Positions 33,861 through 43,923 of a stretch of 64,000 nt of DNA are shown here, one piece after another; the first letter of the stretch is position 1; the number at the start of each line of letters is the position of its first letter. The notes under the pieces are model-generated. The model was given only the letters and a program-made list of their open reading frames with translations. It did not search any database and was not told the DNA's origin. Origin of the DNA: Tahibacter soli. GTDB taxonomy: Bacteria; Pseudomonadota; Gammaproteobacteria; Xanthomonadales; Rhodanobacteraceae. The DNA lies in the NCBI RefSeq assembly GCF_025717065.2, contig NZ_JAOVZO020000017.1, forward strand, positions 62,001 through 126,000, written 5' to 3'. A program made the position numbers and the translations under genes.

Positions 33861-36581
33861 ATGAGCCGTACCGCTTCCGCCGATGCCGTCGAACTGCGCC
33901 ACGTCGATTTCCCGCGCACCGACCAGCCGTTGCGCGAAGACGTCAAACGGCTCGGCAGTCTCGTCGGCGAAATCCTCGCCGACCAGGTCGGCGCCGACTT
34001 CCTCGCCGAAGTCGAGCGCGTGCGCGCCGCGGCCATCCGCCGCCGCGAAAGTCACGAACCCGCCGACGAACTGGCGAGGCTGCTCGCCGGGTCGGCGTAT
34101 CGCGCGAACGATCTGGCGCGCGCGTTCGCGACGTATTTCCAGGCGATCAACGTCGCCGAACGCGTACACCGCATCCGCCGCCGCCGCGAGTACGAACGCG
34201 CCGGCGCCGCGCCGCAGCCGGGCAGCCTGCGCGACGTGCTGGCGAGCCTGGCGCACGACGGCGTCGGTCGCGACGAGCTCCTGGCCCTGCTCGCGCGCCT
34301 GCACATCGAGCCGGTGTTCACCGCGCATCCGACCGAGGCGGTGCGCCGCTCGCTGCTCGACAAGGAGCAGGTGCTGGTTCGGAGCCTGCTCGCCGACGTC
34401 GACCGCGGCCGCACGCCGAGCGAGCGCCGCGCCGACACCGAGCGCATGCGCCTGGCGCTCACGGCCGGCTGGCAGACCGCCGACGCCGCGAGCGAGCGGC
34501 CGACCGTCGCCGACGAAATGGATCACGTCAGCTGGTTTCTCGCCGACGTGCTGTACGCGATCGTGCCGGTGTTCTACGAAGTGCTCGAAGACCTGCTGCA
34601 GGGCGGCGGCGACATCGACATGCCGAGCCTCCTGCGCTTCGGCACCTGGGTCGGCGGCGACATGGACGGCAACCCGAACGTCGGCGCCGCCACCGTGACG
34701 ACGACGCTGTCGGCCCAGCGCGAACTCGTACTCGCCGCATACCGGCGCGAAATCGCGCAGCTCGAACGCCTGCTGAGCCAGTCGGTGTCGCGCGTCGCCA
34801 TCGCGCCGGAACTGCTCGCGCGCTACGACGAGTACCGCGAGCGCCTGCCGAAAGCCGCCGCGAAGCTCAAGCCGCGCTACGACGACATGCCGTACCGGCA
34901 GTTCCTGAGCCTCGTCGCCGCGCGACTGGCGGCGACCGCGGCCGGGCGCGACGACGGTTACGCGAACGTCGACGAATTCCGTGCCGACATCGCACTCGTC
35001 GGCGACAGCCTGCGCGCGCATCGCGGCACGCACGCCGGTTGGCTCGCGGTGCGCCAGCTGCTGTGGCGCATCGATACGTTCGGTTTTCACCTCGCGACGC
35101 TCGACCTGCGCCAGGAGTCGGGCGCGCACGATGCGGCATTGGCCGCGTTGTTGAAAAATCCCGAATGGCCGCAGCTGGCGCCGGCGCGGCGTCTGGCCGA
35201 CCTGCACGCGCTGATCGACGGCGCCGCGCCGGCCGACGCCGATGCGGCCGGCGCCGCGTCGACGCTCGCGGTGCTGCGCACGGCGGGCGACGCGCGCGAA
35301 CGCTACGGCGCGCGCGCGATCGGTCCGTACATCATCAGCATGAGCCGCAGCGCGGCCGACGTGCTGGCCGTGCTCGCGCTCGCGCGCGTCGCCGGCTGCA
35401 TCGATGCGACCGGCATCGTGCCGCTCGACGTCGCGCCGCTGTTCGAAACGATCGCCGACCTGCACGCCGCGCACGACATCCTCGTCGAACTCTTCGCCGA
35501 TCCCTCGTATCGCCGGCATCTGGCCGCGCGCGGCGATCGCCAGGTGGTCATGCTCGGCTATTCCGACAGCGCCAAGGACGGCGGCCTGTTCGCGTCGCGC
35601 TGGGCGCTGCAGCGCACGCAGGTGGCGCTGACGGAGCTTGCGCGCACGAGCGGCGTGCGCATCGCGTTCTTTCACGGCCGCGGCGGGTCGATCAGCCGCG
35701 GCGGCGGCAAGACCGAGCGCGCGGTGATCGCCGCGCCGCGCGGCTCGGTCGACGGCTATCTGCGCCTGACCGAGCAGGGCGAAGTGATCCACCGCAAGTA
35801 CGGCATCAAGGCGATCGCGCTGCGCAATCTGGAACAGTCCACCGGTGCGGTCCTGCGCGCGTCGCTGCGTCCGCGCCCGCCCGAGCCGCGCGAGACGCGC
35901 TGGCGCGAAATGGCGAACGCGATGGCGGAAGTCGCGCGCGCGCACTATCGCGCGCTCGTGCACGAAGCGCCGAACTTCGCCGAGTATTTTCGCGCGGCGA
36001 CGCCGATCGACGTGATCGAGCGCCTGCGCATCGGGTCGCGCCCGCCGCGGCGCGGCGGCAGCGCCGGCATCGAACGCCTGCGCGCGATTCCGTGGGTATT
36101 CGCGTGGTCGCAGAACCGCGCCGGCCTCACCGCGTGGTACGGCGTCGGCACCGGCCTCGCCTGGGGCGTCGAGCGCTGCGGCATCGACGCGATGCGCGAG
36201 GCGGCGCGCGACTGGCCGTTCTTCGCCACGCTGATCGACGACATCGAAATGGTGCTCGCGAAAAGCGACCTCGATATCTACGCGTGCTATTCGCGCCTCG
36301 CCGGCGGCCTGCACGACGAATTCCATCCGCGCATCGCCGACGAGTTCGCGCGGACCTTGTCGGTGGTGCTGTCGATCAAGCAGGCCGACACGCTGCTCGC
36401 GGCCGACCGGCGCCTGCAGCAGTCGATCCGCCTGCGCAATCCGTACGTCGATCCGATCAGCCTGCTGCAGGTGGATCTGCTCGCGCGCTGGCGCGCGGCC
36501 GACCGGCCCGAGGGCGAGCTGTTCCAGGCGCTCGCGGCGACGGTCAACGGCATCGCGGCGGGCGTGCAGAACACCGGCTGA
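33861..36581 (+). CDS. ppc: Phosphoenolpyruvate carboxylase
   Basis: A 906-residue enzyme that makes oxaloacetate from phosphoenolpyruvate and bicarbonate. The first active-site motif, VFTAHPTEAVRR, has the catalytic His at 156. The second, VMLGYSDSAKDGG, is near residue 565, followed by FFHGRGGSISRGGG. The C-terminus NTG is the conserved ending of the family. ATG at 33861 follows a weak site; in-frame ATGs exist upstream but the family N-terminus fits here. It diverges from the TPR gene, with 253 bases between start codons that hold no gene. A full-length, ordinary family member. Confidence 0.96.
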   Translation: MSRTASADAVELRHVDFPRTDQPLREDVKRLGSLVGEILADQVGADFLAEVERVRAAAIRRRESHEPADELARLLAGSAYRANDLARAFATYFQAINVAERVHRIRRRREYERAGAAPQPGSLRDVLASLAHDGVGRDELLALLARLHIEPVFTAHPTEAVRRSLLDKEQVLVRSLLADVDRGRTPSERRADTERMRLALTAGWQTADAASERPTVADEMDHVSWFLADVLYAIVPVFYEVLEDLLQGGGDIDMPSLLRFGTWVGGDMDGNPNVGAATVTTTLSAQRELVLAAYRREIAQLERLLSQSVSRVAIAPELLARYDEYRERLPKAAAKLKPRYDDMPYRQFLSLVAARLAATAAGRDDGYANVDEFRADIALVGDSLRAHRGTHAGWLAVRQLLWRIDTFGFHLATLDLRQESGAHDAALAALLKNPEWPQLAPARRLADLHALIDGAAPADADAAGAASTLAVLRTAGDARERYGARAIGPYIISMSRSAADVLAVLALARVAGCIDATGIVPLDVAPLFETIADLHAAHDILVELFADPSYRRHLAARGDRQVVMLGYSDSAKDGGLFASRWALQRTQVALTELARTSGVRIAFFHGRGGSISRGGGKTERAVIAAPRGSVDGYLRLTEQGEVIHRKYGIKAIALRNLEQSTGAVLRASLRPRPPEPRETRWREMANAMAEVARAHYRALVHEAPNFAEYFRAATPIDVIERLRIGSRPPRRGGSAGIERLRAIPWVFAWSQNRAGLTAWYGVGTGLAWGVERCGIDAMREAARDWPFFATLIDDIEMVLAKSDLDIYACYSRLAGGLHDEFHPRIADEFARTLSVVLSIKQADTLLAADRRLQQSIRLRNPYVDPISLLQVDLLARWRAADRPEGELFQALAATVNGIAAGVQNTG

Positions 36582-36667
36582 GCCCCGCGCCGCGAACGTA
36601 CGTCGACGTCGCTATCCTTCGCGGCGTCGGCGCGCAAGAATCGGCGCTTTGCCGCGGCGGCCAGTCG

Positions 36668-39415
36668 ATGATCGATATCGTGTTTCTGATCGGCGCGATC
36701 GCGCTCTTGATCGTGCTGCAGATGTTCCGCAGCGTGCTCGCCTTCGTGTTTCCGACCGCGCGATCGCGCCGCGTCGATCTGGCGAAGGCGCCCGACGGCG
36801 CGGCCGACCTGTACGCGCAGGCGCATGCCGACCTCGCGACGCTCGGCTTTTCCGGTCCGCAATGGCACCTGCTGCGGCTCGGCGACACGGCCGACGACGC
36901 GGCGCATTTCTACGCGACCTACACGCATGAGCGCGGCGACGTCTGCCGGCTGTATCCGCTCATCGGTCTGGACAAACCGAACCGGCTCAACGTCGTGTTC
37001 GCGACGCGGCTCGTCGACGGCCGCATGGCGATCGGCCAGGCGTTCGATCCGTTCTTCGAAATCATCGCGTCCGACCGGTTTCCGGCGCGCACGATCGGCG
37101 GCGCGACGCTGGCCGAGCAATGGCGGGCGCACGGCGAATTCGTCGCGTCGCTCGGTGCCGCGCCCGATCCGGCCGGCGCGACCGCCGACGCGGGCGCGTT
37201 CGACGTCGAGATGCACGACGGCGCACGCGCGCGCCTGCTCGCCGAACGCAAGGCGTGGCTCGACAGCCGCGGTTGGGCGCGTCCGACGCTCGCGTTCGCG
37301 TGCCGCATGCTGCGCGCCGTTGTGCGCCGGCCGAAAGCGCCGCCGAACACCGAGCCGGTGCCGCCGGCTCGCCTGGCTGCGCTCGCGCTGATGCAGCAGC
37401 GTCTGGTCGAGCGTCCGGCACCGCGGCGCATGCAGGCGTTGCTGTTCGCGATCAGCGTCGCGTTGTTCCTCGCGCTCGGCGCCGCGTTCTGGAGTTCGGG
37501 CTTCGCGCTCGTGCTGCTCGTGGTCATCGCGATCCACGAGCTCGGCCACTACCTCGCGATGCGCGCGTTCGGTTATCGCAATGTGCAGATGTTGGCGCTG
37601 CCGCTCGTCGGCGGCGTCACGATCGGTCACGAAGCGAAGCCCGACGCCGCGCGGCGCGCTTGGATGAGCCTCATGGGACCGCTGCCCGGCGTCGTCATCG
37701 GCTGGGCGATGCTGCTCGCGATGCCGCACCTCGGCGCCGGCGCGCCGTCGTGGTGGATGACCGCGGCATGGGTGTTTCTCGCCGTGAACTACCTCAACGT
37801 GCTGCCGGTACCGCCGCTCGACGGCGGCCATGTCGTGCAGGCGCTGTTGCCGGTGCGCGCGGCGCGCCTGCAGGCGGTGTTCATCGTGATCGCCTGCGTG
37901 ATCGGCGCGCTCGTCGCCTACCGGTTCGGCTTCATGCTGCTCGTCGTGCTCGCGCTGATGCAGCTGACGCTTGCCTCGACGCACTGGCAGCTCGCGCGCG
38001 TGATCGATGTCGCGCGCGGCGACGCGGCGCTCGACCCGCAGCGACCGCGCGCGCTGCGCCTGCGCCGGTTGTTCGAGATCGCCGACGACGTGGTCGGTCC
38101 GACGCCGCGCGCCGCACCGCGCATCGCGCAGGCGACGCAGGCGCTGCAAAGCCTCGACGTCAGGCCGATGGGATGGCTTCAGCGCGGCGTGATCGGCACG
38201 GTGTACGCGGCGTTGCTGGCGGGGCCGGTCGTCGCGGCGGTCGCGATGTGGGGCTTTGCGAGCCGGATGCCGACGGAAGCGGAAATGGCCGCGAGCGCCG
38301 ATCGAGCGGAACGGCAACGGGCCGACATGGAACGAAAGCGGGTGGCGCTCGCCGCACGGGCGGCGGCACTCGATGTCGGTACGCTCCTGCGGGCGAGGGC
38401 GGACGAGGCGTCGTGGCCGCCGCCGGCCTCCGACGAGGCGATCGCCGCGACGCAGGTGCGACTTGGCATCACGCTGCCGGACGATCTCGTCGCGCTGTAC
38501 CGCGCACACGACGGTCTGCCGGAACTCGGTTTCGCGCCGCTCGCGTCGGTGGCGCGCTGGCGCGACGCGCCGGCTCCCGCACTCGATGCGGCTGCTCCGG
38601 ACGGCACCGTCGAGGTCAATTTGCGCGGCGGCGACGATTCGCCGTCGAAAGTGCACTCAGTGCCGCGAGCGCGCGCCGCCGAGTGGCTGATGGTCATGCC
38701 GGCCGAGGACGGCAGCTTCTTCGCGTACGACGTCGGCGACACGCCAGCCGTGCCCGGTCATCGCGTTTTCGAAGGTCTGGACGGCTATGTCGTAGGGCAT
38801 CCGTCGCTGCGTGCCTGGCTCGAGGAGCAATGGATTTCCGCCGAATACTCGCGCGACATGGCCCGGCAGGCGCGCGCGGCCGGCGATGCGGCTGAACGCG
38901 AATTGGCCGGTCTGCCGGTTCTCGCGCTGATCGATCGTCTGCCGAAACCGGGGTTCCTCGAGCGCATGGCGGGTGCGAATGTTTCGTTGCCCCCGCCGGC
39001 CGGCGATGCCGCGATCGCGTCGGTGCAGGAGCGGCTGGGCATCGCGCTCGACGACGATCTGCGCGACCTGCTGCTTCGCCACGACGGCCTGCCTGCGCTG
39101 CTCCTGCTTCCGGTTGCCGACTATCGCCGGCTCGACCTTGCCGATGCCGACCATCGCCAGGATCTGGAACGGCAACTCGGGTCGAGGCACCGGGCGTTCG
39201 AGCCCCCGCACGACTGGCCGAAGTCGGCCGACGAGCTCGAAGCCTGCATCGCCATCGGCGGCGGCCCGGCACCGCGGTCGTTCGTCAGCGTGTTGTGGTG
39301 TCCGACACACGAGGCCCCGCGCCGATATGTCGACCTCTTCGACCGGCGCTTTCACGCGACGCTTACCGGCTACCTGCGCGCCCGTGTCGCAAGCATGAAG
39401 TCGCCGGGGTCGTAG
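36668..39415 (+). CDS. Site-2 protease-like membrane protein fused to two SMI1/KNR4 (SUKH) domains
   Basis: A 915-residue protein with three parts. Residues 1-25 are a membrane anchor, then about 200 soluble residues of unknown fold. Residues 255-445 form a multispan metalloprotease core with His290-Glu-Leu-Gly-His294 (VIAIHELGHYLAMRAFGY) and the second zinc motif NVLPVPPLDGGH, with Asp at 385, typical of M50 site-2 proteases. After another membrane segment (about 505-535) and a coiled coil, two SMI1/KNR4-like domains follow at about 588-690 (AIAATQVRLGITLPDDLVALYRAHDGL) and 778-880 (AIASVQERLGIALDDDLRDLLLRHDGL). SUKH domains bind proteins and include many toxin-immunity proteins. I do not know this combination. 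Single gene, 86 bases after ppc. Confidence 0.78.
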   Translation: MIDIVFLIGAIALLIVLQMFRSVLAFVFPTARSRRVDLAKAPDGAADLYAQAHADLATLGFSGPQWHLLRLGDTADDAAHFYATYTHERGDVCRLYPLIGLDKPNRLNVVFATRLVDGRMAIGQAFDPFFEIIASDRFPARTIGGATLAEQWRAHGEFVASLGAAPDPAGATADAGAFDVEMHDGARARLLAERKAWLDSRGWARPTLAFACRMLRAVVRRPKAPPNTEPVPPARLAALALMQQRLVERPAPRRMQALLFAISVALFLALGAAFWSSGFALVLLVVIAIHELGHYLAMRAFGYRNVQMLALPLVGGVTIGHEAKPDAARRAWMSLMGPLPGVVIGWAMLLAMPHLGAGAPSWWMTAAWVFLAVNYLNVLPVPPLDGGHVVQALLPVRAARLQAVFIVIACVIGALVAYRFGFMLLVVLALMQLTLASTHWQLARVIDVARGDAALDPQRPRALRLRRLFEIADDVVGPTPRAAPRIAQATQALQSLDVRPMGWLQRGVIGTVYAALLAGPVVAAVAMWGFASRMPTEAEMAASADRAERQRADMERKRVALAARAAALDVGTLLRARADEASWPPPASDEAIAATQVRLGITLPDDLVALYRAHDGLPELGFAPLASVARWRDAPAPALDAAAPDGTVEVNLRGGDDSPSKVHSVPRARAAEWLMVMPAEDGSFFAYDVGDTPAVPGHRVFEGLDGYVVGHPSLRAWLEEQWISAEYSRDMARQARAAGDAAERELAGLPVLALIDRLPKPGFLERMAGANVSLPPPAGDAAIASVQERLGIALDDDLRDLLLRHDGLPALLLLPVADYRRLDLADADHRQDLERQLGSRHRAFEPPHDWPKSADELEACIAIGGGPAPRSFVSVLWCPTHEAPRRYVDLFDRRFHATLTGYLRARVASMKSPGS

Positions 39416-39466
39416 CGGCGATCTTGCGTCGCCGCGGCGCCCGCATCACGTGCATCGGGCGCGGTA

Positions 39467-39498
39467 GCGCACCCGCGGCGGTCCGGCCGCGGGTGCGC
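39467..39498. terminator. Bidirectional hairpin terminator
   Basis: A perfect 13-base-pair stem (GCGCACCCGCGGC / GCCGCGGGTGCGC), loop of six, between the convergent protease-fusion and beta-propeller genes. Confidence 0.75.
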
Positions 39499-39504
39499 GA
39501 ACGG

Positions 39505-40458
39505 TCAGTCGACCGAAAACGCCTGCAGCGACACCGGCGTCGTCGCGCCTTCGTATTCGCCGGCCAGCGGCGTGGCGAGCGTCGTCGCCGCGCCGGTCGC
39601 GAGGTCGATAGACGCGAAGCGGTTCACGCCGCTGCCTTCGTACAGCCACGCGTACAGCACGCCGGTGGTCTTGTCGAACTCGATGCCCTGCGCGAAGTTC
39701 GCGTTGACGCCGGTCGCACCGACGAGCGTCGCCGAACCGTCGACCGTGCTGATCGAATAGATCGAGTCGCTGAAGATGTCGTGGCCGTACATCTGGCCGC
39801 TCGCGTTGATCGCGATGTCGATCAGGATCTGCAGCCCGGTGTCGCCGACGAGCGTGGCGACGCCCGTTGCCGGCACCACCGTGTAGAGGTGTGATGTAGC
39901 ACCGTCCGACGTCGACATGTAGAACGGCGACGCCGCGGTCTGGAATGCAAGGCCCGTGGGATTGTGGCCCGCGGCGACGCCGGTGATCGTGACGCTCGAA
40001 GTGAACGCGCCGGTCGTCTTGTTGAGTTCGCCGAGCTGGAGCGTGTCGTTGACGGCCCAGATCTTCTGCGCGACCGGATCGTACTCGAGGCCGTAGATGT
40101 TGCCGGTCTGCGGTCCGATGATCGTCGCGGCGTTCGCGTTCGGCAACAGGAACGACTGCAGCGAGTCGGCGCCGGTGCCGGTGGCGCGCATATTGAACTG
40201 GTAGGTCGTGTCGCCGATCGTTTTGGGCATCACCGTGAACTCGGCTTCGGCAGCCGGCCCCTTCGCGGCCTTCGCGCCGTACGCGTGGCCGAGGCACAGC
40301 TCGGAGTACCAGTCCGGCTCGCGCTTGAAGCTGTTGCGCAGCGCGGCGCAGTCGCGCACCTCGTCGTCCGCCTTCGGGGCTTTCGCCGGTTCCGCCATAA
40401 CAATTGCAGATGTGGAATAAATAGCAAAGAAAGCGCACAAGCATTTTCTAATATTCAT
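39505..40458 (-). CDS. Secreted beta-propeller-like protein
   Basis: A 317-residue protein starting MNIRKCLCAFFAIYSTSAIVMAEP, a signal peptide. The mature part has repeated strands with alternating T/G patterns: IYGLEYDPVAQKIWAVN, LGELNKTTGAFTSSVTITG, LYTVVPATGVATLVGDTG, IYSISTVDGSATLVGATG, FASIDLATGAATTLATPLAG. These look like blades of a propeller of the DUF4394 or Kelch-less kind. No catalytic motif was recognised. The first ~60 codons are conspicuously richer in A/T than the rest of the window, as is the upstream region to about 40560. An earlier ATG (40533) would remove the signal from the N-terminus. Divergent from the formaldehyde dehydrogenase gene. Confidence 0.7.
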   Translation of the reverse strand: MNIRKCLCAFFAIYSTSAIVMAEPAKAPKADDEVRDCAALRNSFKREPDWYSELCLGHAYGAKAAKGPAAEAEFTVMPKTIGDTTYQFNMRATGTGADSLQSFLLPNANAATIIGPQTGNIYGLEYDPVAQKIWAVNDTLQLGELNKTTGAFTSSVTITGVAAGHNPTGLAFQTAASPFYMSTSDGATSHLYTVVPATGVATLVGDTGLQILIDIAINASGQMYGHDIFSDSIYSISTVDGSATLVGATGVNANFAQGIEFDKTTGVLYAWLYEGSGVNRFASIDLATGAATTLATPLAGEYEGATTPVSLQAFSVD

Positions 40459-40656
40459 TGCAGCATCCCCAGGGTTCCCCGGCCCCCAACGGCCGGAAGT
40501 TTCACTATATCCCTGTTCAATACCGGTTGGCATGTACGGTCGGCATTTACTAATGGACGATGGCCGGAAATCGCACGCTTGCTATCCTTGCCGACCCGAT
40601 CGGGCGCCGGCCGGACGCCGATCGCAGAATCCTTTGCCGACAAAGACTTGGAGTAG

Positions 40657-41769
<1,113 letters not shown>

Positions 41770-41771
41770 TC

Positions 41772-42614
41772 ATGACCGCCTCTTTGCAACGCCTCTCGCA
41801 CCAGCGCTGCTTCGGCGGCTGGCAGGACGTCTACCGCCATCGTGCCGAATCGCTCGGCTGCGACATGAACTTCGCCGTGTACCTGCCGCCGCAGGCCGAG
41901 CGCGAGGCGTGCCCGGTGCTGTACTGGCTGTCGGGCCTCACCTGCACCGAGCAGAACTTCATCACCAAGGCCGGCGCGCAGCGCTACGCGGCCGAGCACG
42001 GCGTCGTCATCGTCGCGCCGGACACGAGTCCGCGCGGCGAAGGCGTCGCCGACGATCCGGCCTACGACCTCGGCATGGGCGCCGGCTTCTACGTCGACGC
42101 GACGCAGGCGCCGTGGTCGGCGCACTACCGCATGCAGTCGTACGTCGCCGACGAGTTGCCGGCGCTCGTCGAACGCGGTTTCGCCGTCTCGCACCGCCGC
42201 GGCATCTTCGGACATTCGATGGGCGGTCACGGCGCGCTGATCACGGCCCTGCGGCATCCCGGCCGCTACGCGTCGGTGTCGGCGTTCTCGCCGATCGTCG
42301 CGCCGGGCCGTGTGCCGTGGGGCGAAAAGGCGCTGACGGCGTACCTCGGCGACGACCGCGACGCCTGGCGCGCGTGGGACGCGAGCGAGCTCGTCGCGAC
42401 GGCGCGCGAAAAGCTGCCGATCCTCATCGACCAGGGTGAGGCCGACGAATTTCTCGCAACGCAGCTCAGGCCCGACCTGCTCGAAACGGCGTGCGCCGCC
42501 GCCGGCCACCCGCTGACCGTGCGGCGTCATGCCGGCTACGACCACAGCTACTACTTCATCGCGAGTTTCATCGGCGAGCACATCGCCCATCACGCGCGGG
42601 CGCTCAGGACTTAA
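41772..42614 (+). CDS. fghA: S-formylglutathione hydrolase
   Basis: A 280-residue esterase-D family serine hydrolase. The nucleophile Ser149 is in GIFGHSMGGHGALITAL, the Asp in ILIDQGEADEFL near 220-225 and the His in AGYDHSYYFIASFIGEH near 255. LYWLSGLTCTEQNFITKAGAQRYAAEHG is the family signature. It releases formate and glutathione from S-formylglutathione. The start follows the frmA stop by two bases (TGA-TC-ATG), so the two form a coupled operon. No frmR-type regulator is adjacent. Confidence 0.95.
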   Translation: MTASLQRLSHQRCFGGWQDVYRHRAESLGCDMNFAVYLPPQAEREACPVLYWLSGLTCTEQNFITKAGAQRYAAEHGVVIVAPDTSPRGEGVADDPAYDLGMGAGFYVDATQAPWSAHYRMQSYVADELPALVERGFAVSHRRGIFGHSMGGHGALITALRHPGRYASVSAFSPIVAPGRVPWGEKALTAYLGDDRDAWRAWDASELVATAREKLPILIDQGEADEFLATQLRPDLLETACAAAGHPLTVRRHAGYDHSYYFIASFIGEHIAHHARALRT

Positions 42615-42704
42615 CGCATCGGTAACCGGCCGCCGCGCGCGTTGCGCTAACGTCGCGGCGTGTCGCGCCGTCAGATCGTGCGGCGGCCAGGCAGGAGTCC
42701 GATC

Positions 42705-43217
42705 ATGAATACGCTCGTTCGAATCGCCGCGGCCGTTGCCGGCCTCTACGGCGCCGGCATCGCCGTTGCCGCAACCCATGAACCGCTGCCCGACGGCGTC
42801 GCGCTGCGCGAGCTCGTGCGCCACTATCGGGCGCCGACCGACGCGCTCGGCTATCACTATTCCGGCGTCTCGCTGCCGGCCGCGCTGACGGGCTACGCGC
42901 CTCAAAGCTCGCTCGGTTTCGTGTCGGAGACGCCGTTCGCCGGTTCCAGGCCGCTGTACGCCTGTCTCGTCCCGTCGCGGTACGAGGACGCTTCGCCGTT
43001 CACGTCATCCGACGCGAACTGCGAAGGCCGCGCCGCGATCCCGGGCGCCGCCGTCGTCGGCCATGTCGCCGCGGCGCCGCTTGCCGGCACCGTGCCGCTG
43101 TACCGCTGCCACTTCGCGGGCGGCGGGCGGCTCGACCACTTCGATACCTTGAGCGACGACTGCGACGGCGACAAGCGCGCCCGGCCCGACGGCGTGCTCG
43201 GCTACGTGTTCCTCTAG
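42705..43217 (+). CDS. Small secreted protein with two DUF5648-like repeats
   Basis: A 170-residue protein with signal peptide MNTLVRIAAAVAGLYGAGIAVAA. Two related repeats follow: RPLYACLVPSRYEDASPFTSSDANCEG...VVGHV and VPLYRCHFAGGGRLDHFDTLSDDCDG...VLGYVFL. The pattern P-L-Y-x-C ... D-H-F-x-T ... C-x-G ... G-x-x-F matches repeats of the DUF5648 kind, seen in secreted and surface proteins. Paired cysteines suggest disulfides, which the window's DsbA proteins could form. Start chosen by signal peptide and an AGGAG site. Function unknown. Confidence 0.65.
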   Translation: MNTLVRIAAAVAGLYGAGIAVAATHEPLPDGVALRELVRHYRAPTDALGYHYSGVSLPAALTGYAPQSSLGFVSETPFAGSRPLYACLVPSRYEDASPFTSSDANCEGRAAIPGAAVVGHVAAAPLAGTVPLYRCHFAGGGRLDHFDTLSDDCDGDKRARPDGVLGYVFL

Positions 43218-43318
43218 CCGCCCGCGTCCGCGATTTCGACCCGGTTTTTCCCGCCGCCGCGCCTTGCCGCGGCGCGACACGCGACGGACCATGACGAAAC
43301 CCGTTTCGGAGCTTCGCC

Positions 43319-43759
43319 ATGATCCGCCTGACTGCCGCGCTGGCCTGTCTGCTGGCCGCCACGCCCGCCGCCGCGCACGAGACGCTGCCTCGCCCCGACT
43401 GGTGCGAGAACGGCCGCATCGACGTCGTCGGCATGTTCGCCTACGACGGCGGCCAGCTGCATTCGGCGCTCGCGCTGTACTACTGCCCCGACGCGCCGCG
43501 CAACTGCGGCGAGTTCGACCACGCCTACGAACGCGCCATGACCTATGCCGGCAATACCTGCGCCGCGTACCAGGGCGGTATCGTGCACGGGGACGCAGGC
43601 CAGGTCATTCCGTTCGTGATGTCGCCGGCGACGTTCCTGTCGGCGAGCCATCACTCGGGCTATGTCGTCGCCGACGGCCTGTACGGCTTCTGCCTGCGCT
43701 GCACGGATCCGCGCGCGACGGTGCCGGTCGGCCCGCGCGATCCGGGTTCGACGCGCTAA
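43319..43759 (+). CDS. Small secreted cysteine-rich protein, unknown
   Basis: A 146-residue protein. MIRLTAALACLLAATPAAA is a signal peptide. The mature part has eight cysteines (for example WCENGR, YYCPDAPRNCGEF, NTCAAY, FCLRCTDP) that could form disulfides. No domain was recognised. It follows the DUF5648-like gene by about 100 bases in the same orientation. Its stop codon, TAA at 43757-43759, is part of the end of the palindromic element 43756-43923, so the original C-terminus may have been altered by insertion of that element. Confidence 0.55.
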   Translation: MIRLTAALACLLAATPAAAHETLPRPDWCENGRIDVVGMFAYDGGQLHSALALYYCPDAPRNCGEFDHAYERAMTYAGNTCAAYQGGIVHGDAGQVIPFVMSPATFLSASHHSGYVVADGLYGFCLRCTDPRATVPVGPRDPGSTR

Positions 43760-43923
43760 TGGCCTGCAACAGACAAATCGAAAGTGGCTCGCTCGTCCTG
43801 GCCGCGCAGGACTTGCCGCTCACTCAGCCAATAGCTTGTGCTATTGGCCTCGCTCCGCAGCGGCGTCCTGCACGACCAGTCCTTCGCGATCCCTCTTCCG
43901 ATTTATCTGCCACAGGCCATTAG
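43756..43923. repeat. Palindromic miniature element, copy 2
   Basis: An imperfect 168-base palindrome, CTAATGGCCTG at the left and its exact reverse complement CAGGCCATTAG at the right. The centre is GCCAATAGC-TTGT-GCTATTGGC. Similar to the element at 8265-8431 along its full length. It lies exactly between two convergent genes, and the TAA stop of each is contained in its two ends. The differences from copy 1 mostly keep the folded structure (for example the centre stem is perfect here and mismatched there). Confidence 0.82.

Noticed and set aside
31884-36326. A 1480-codon open frame on the minus strand across ppc and the TPR gene
   Set aside because: It runs antisense to ppc, which carries its catalytic motifs in the other strand, and shows only low-complexity charged sequence.
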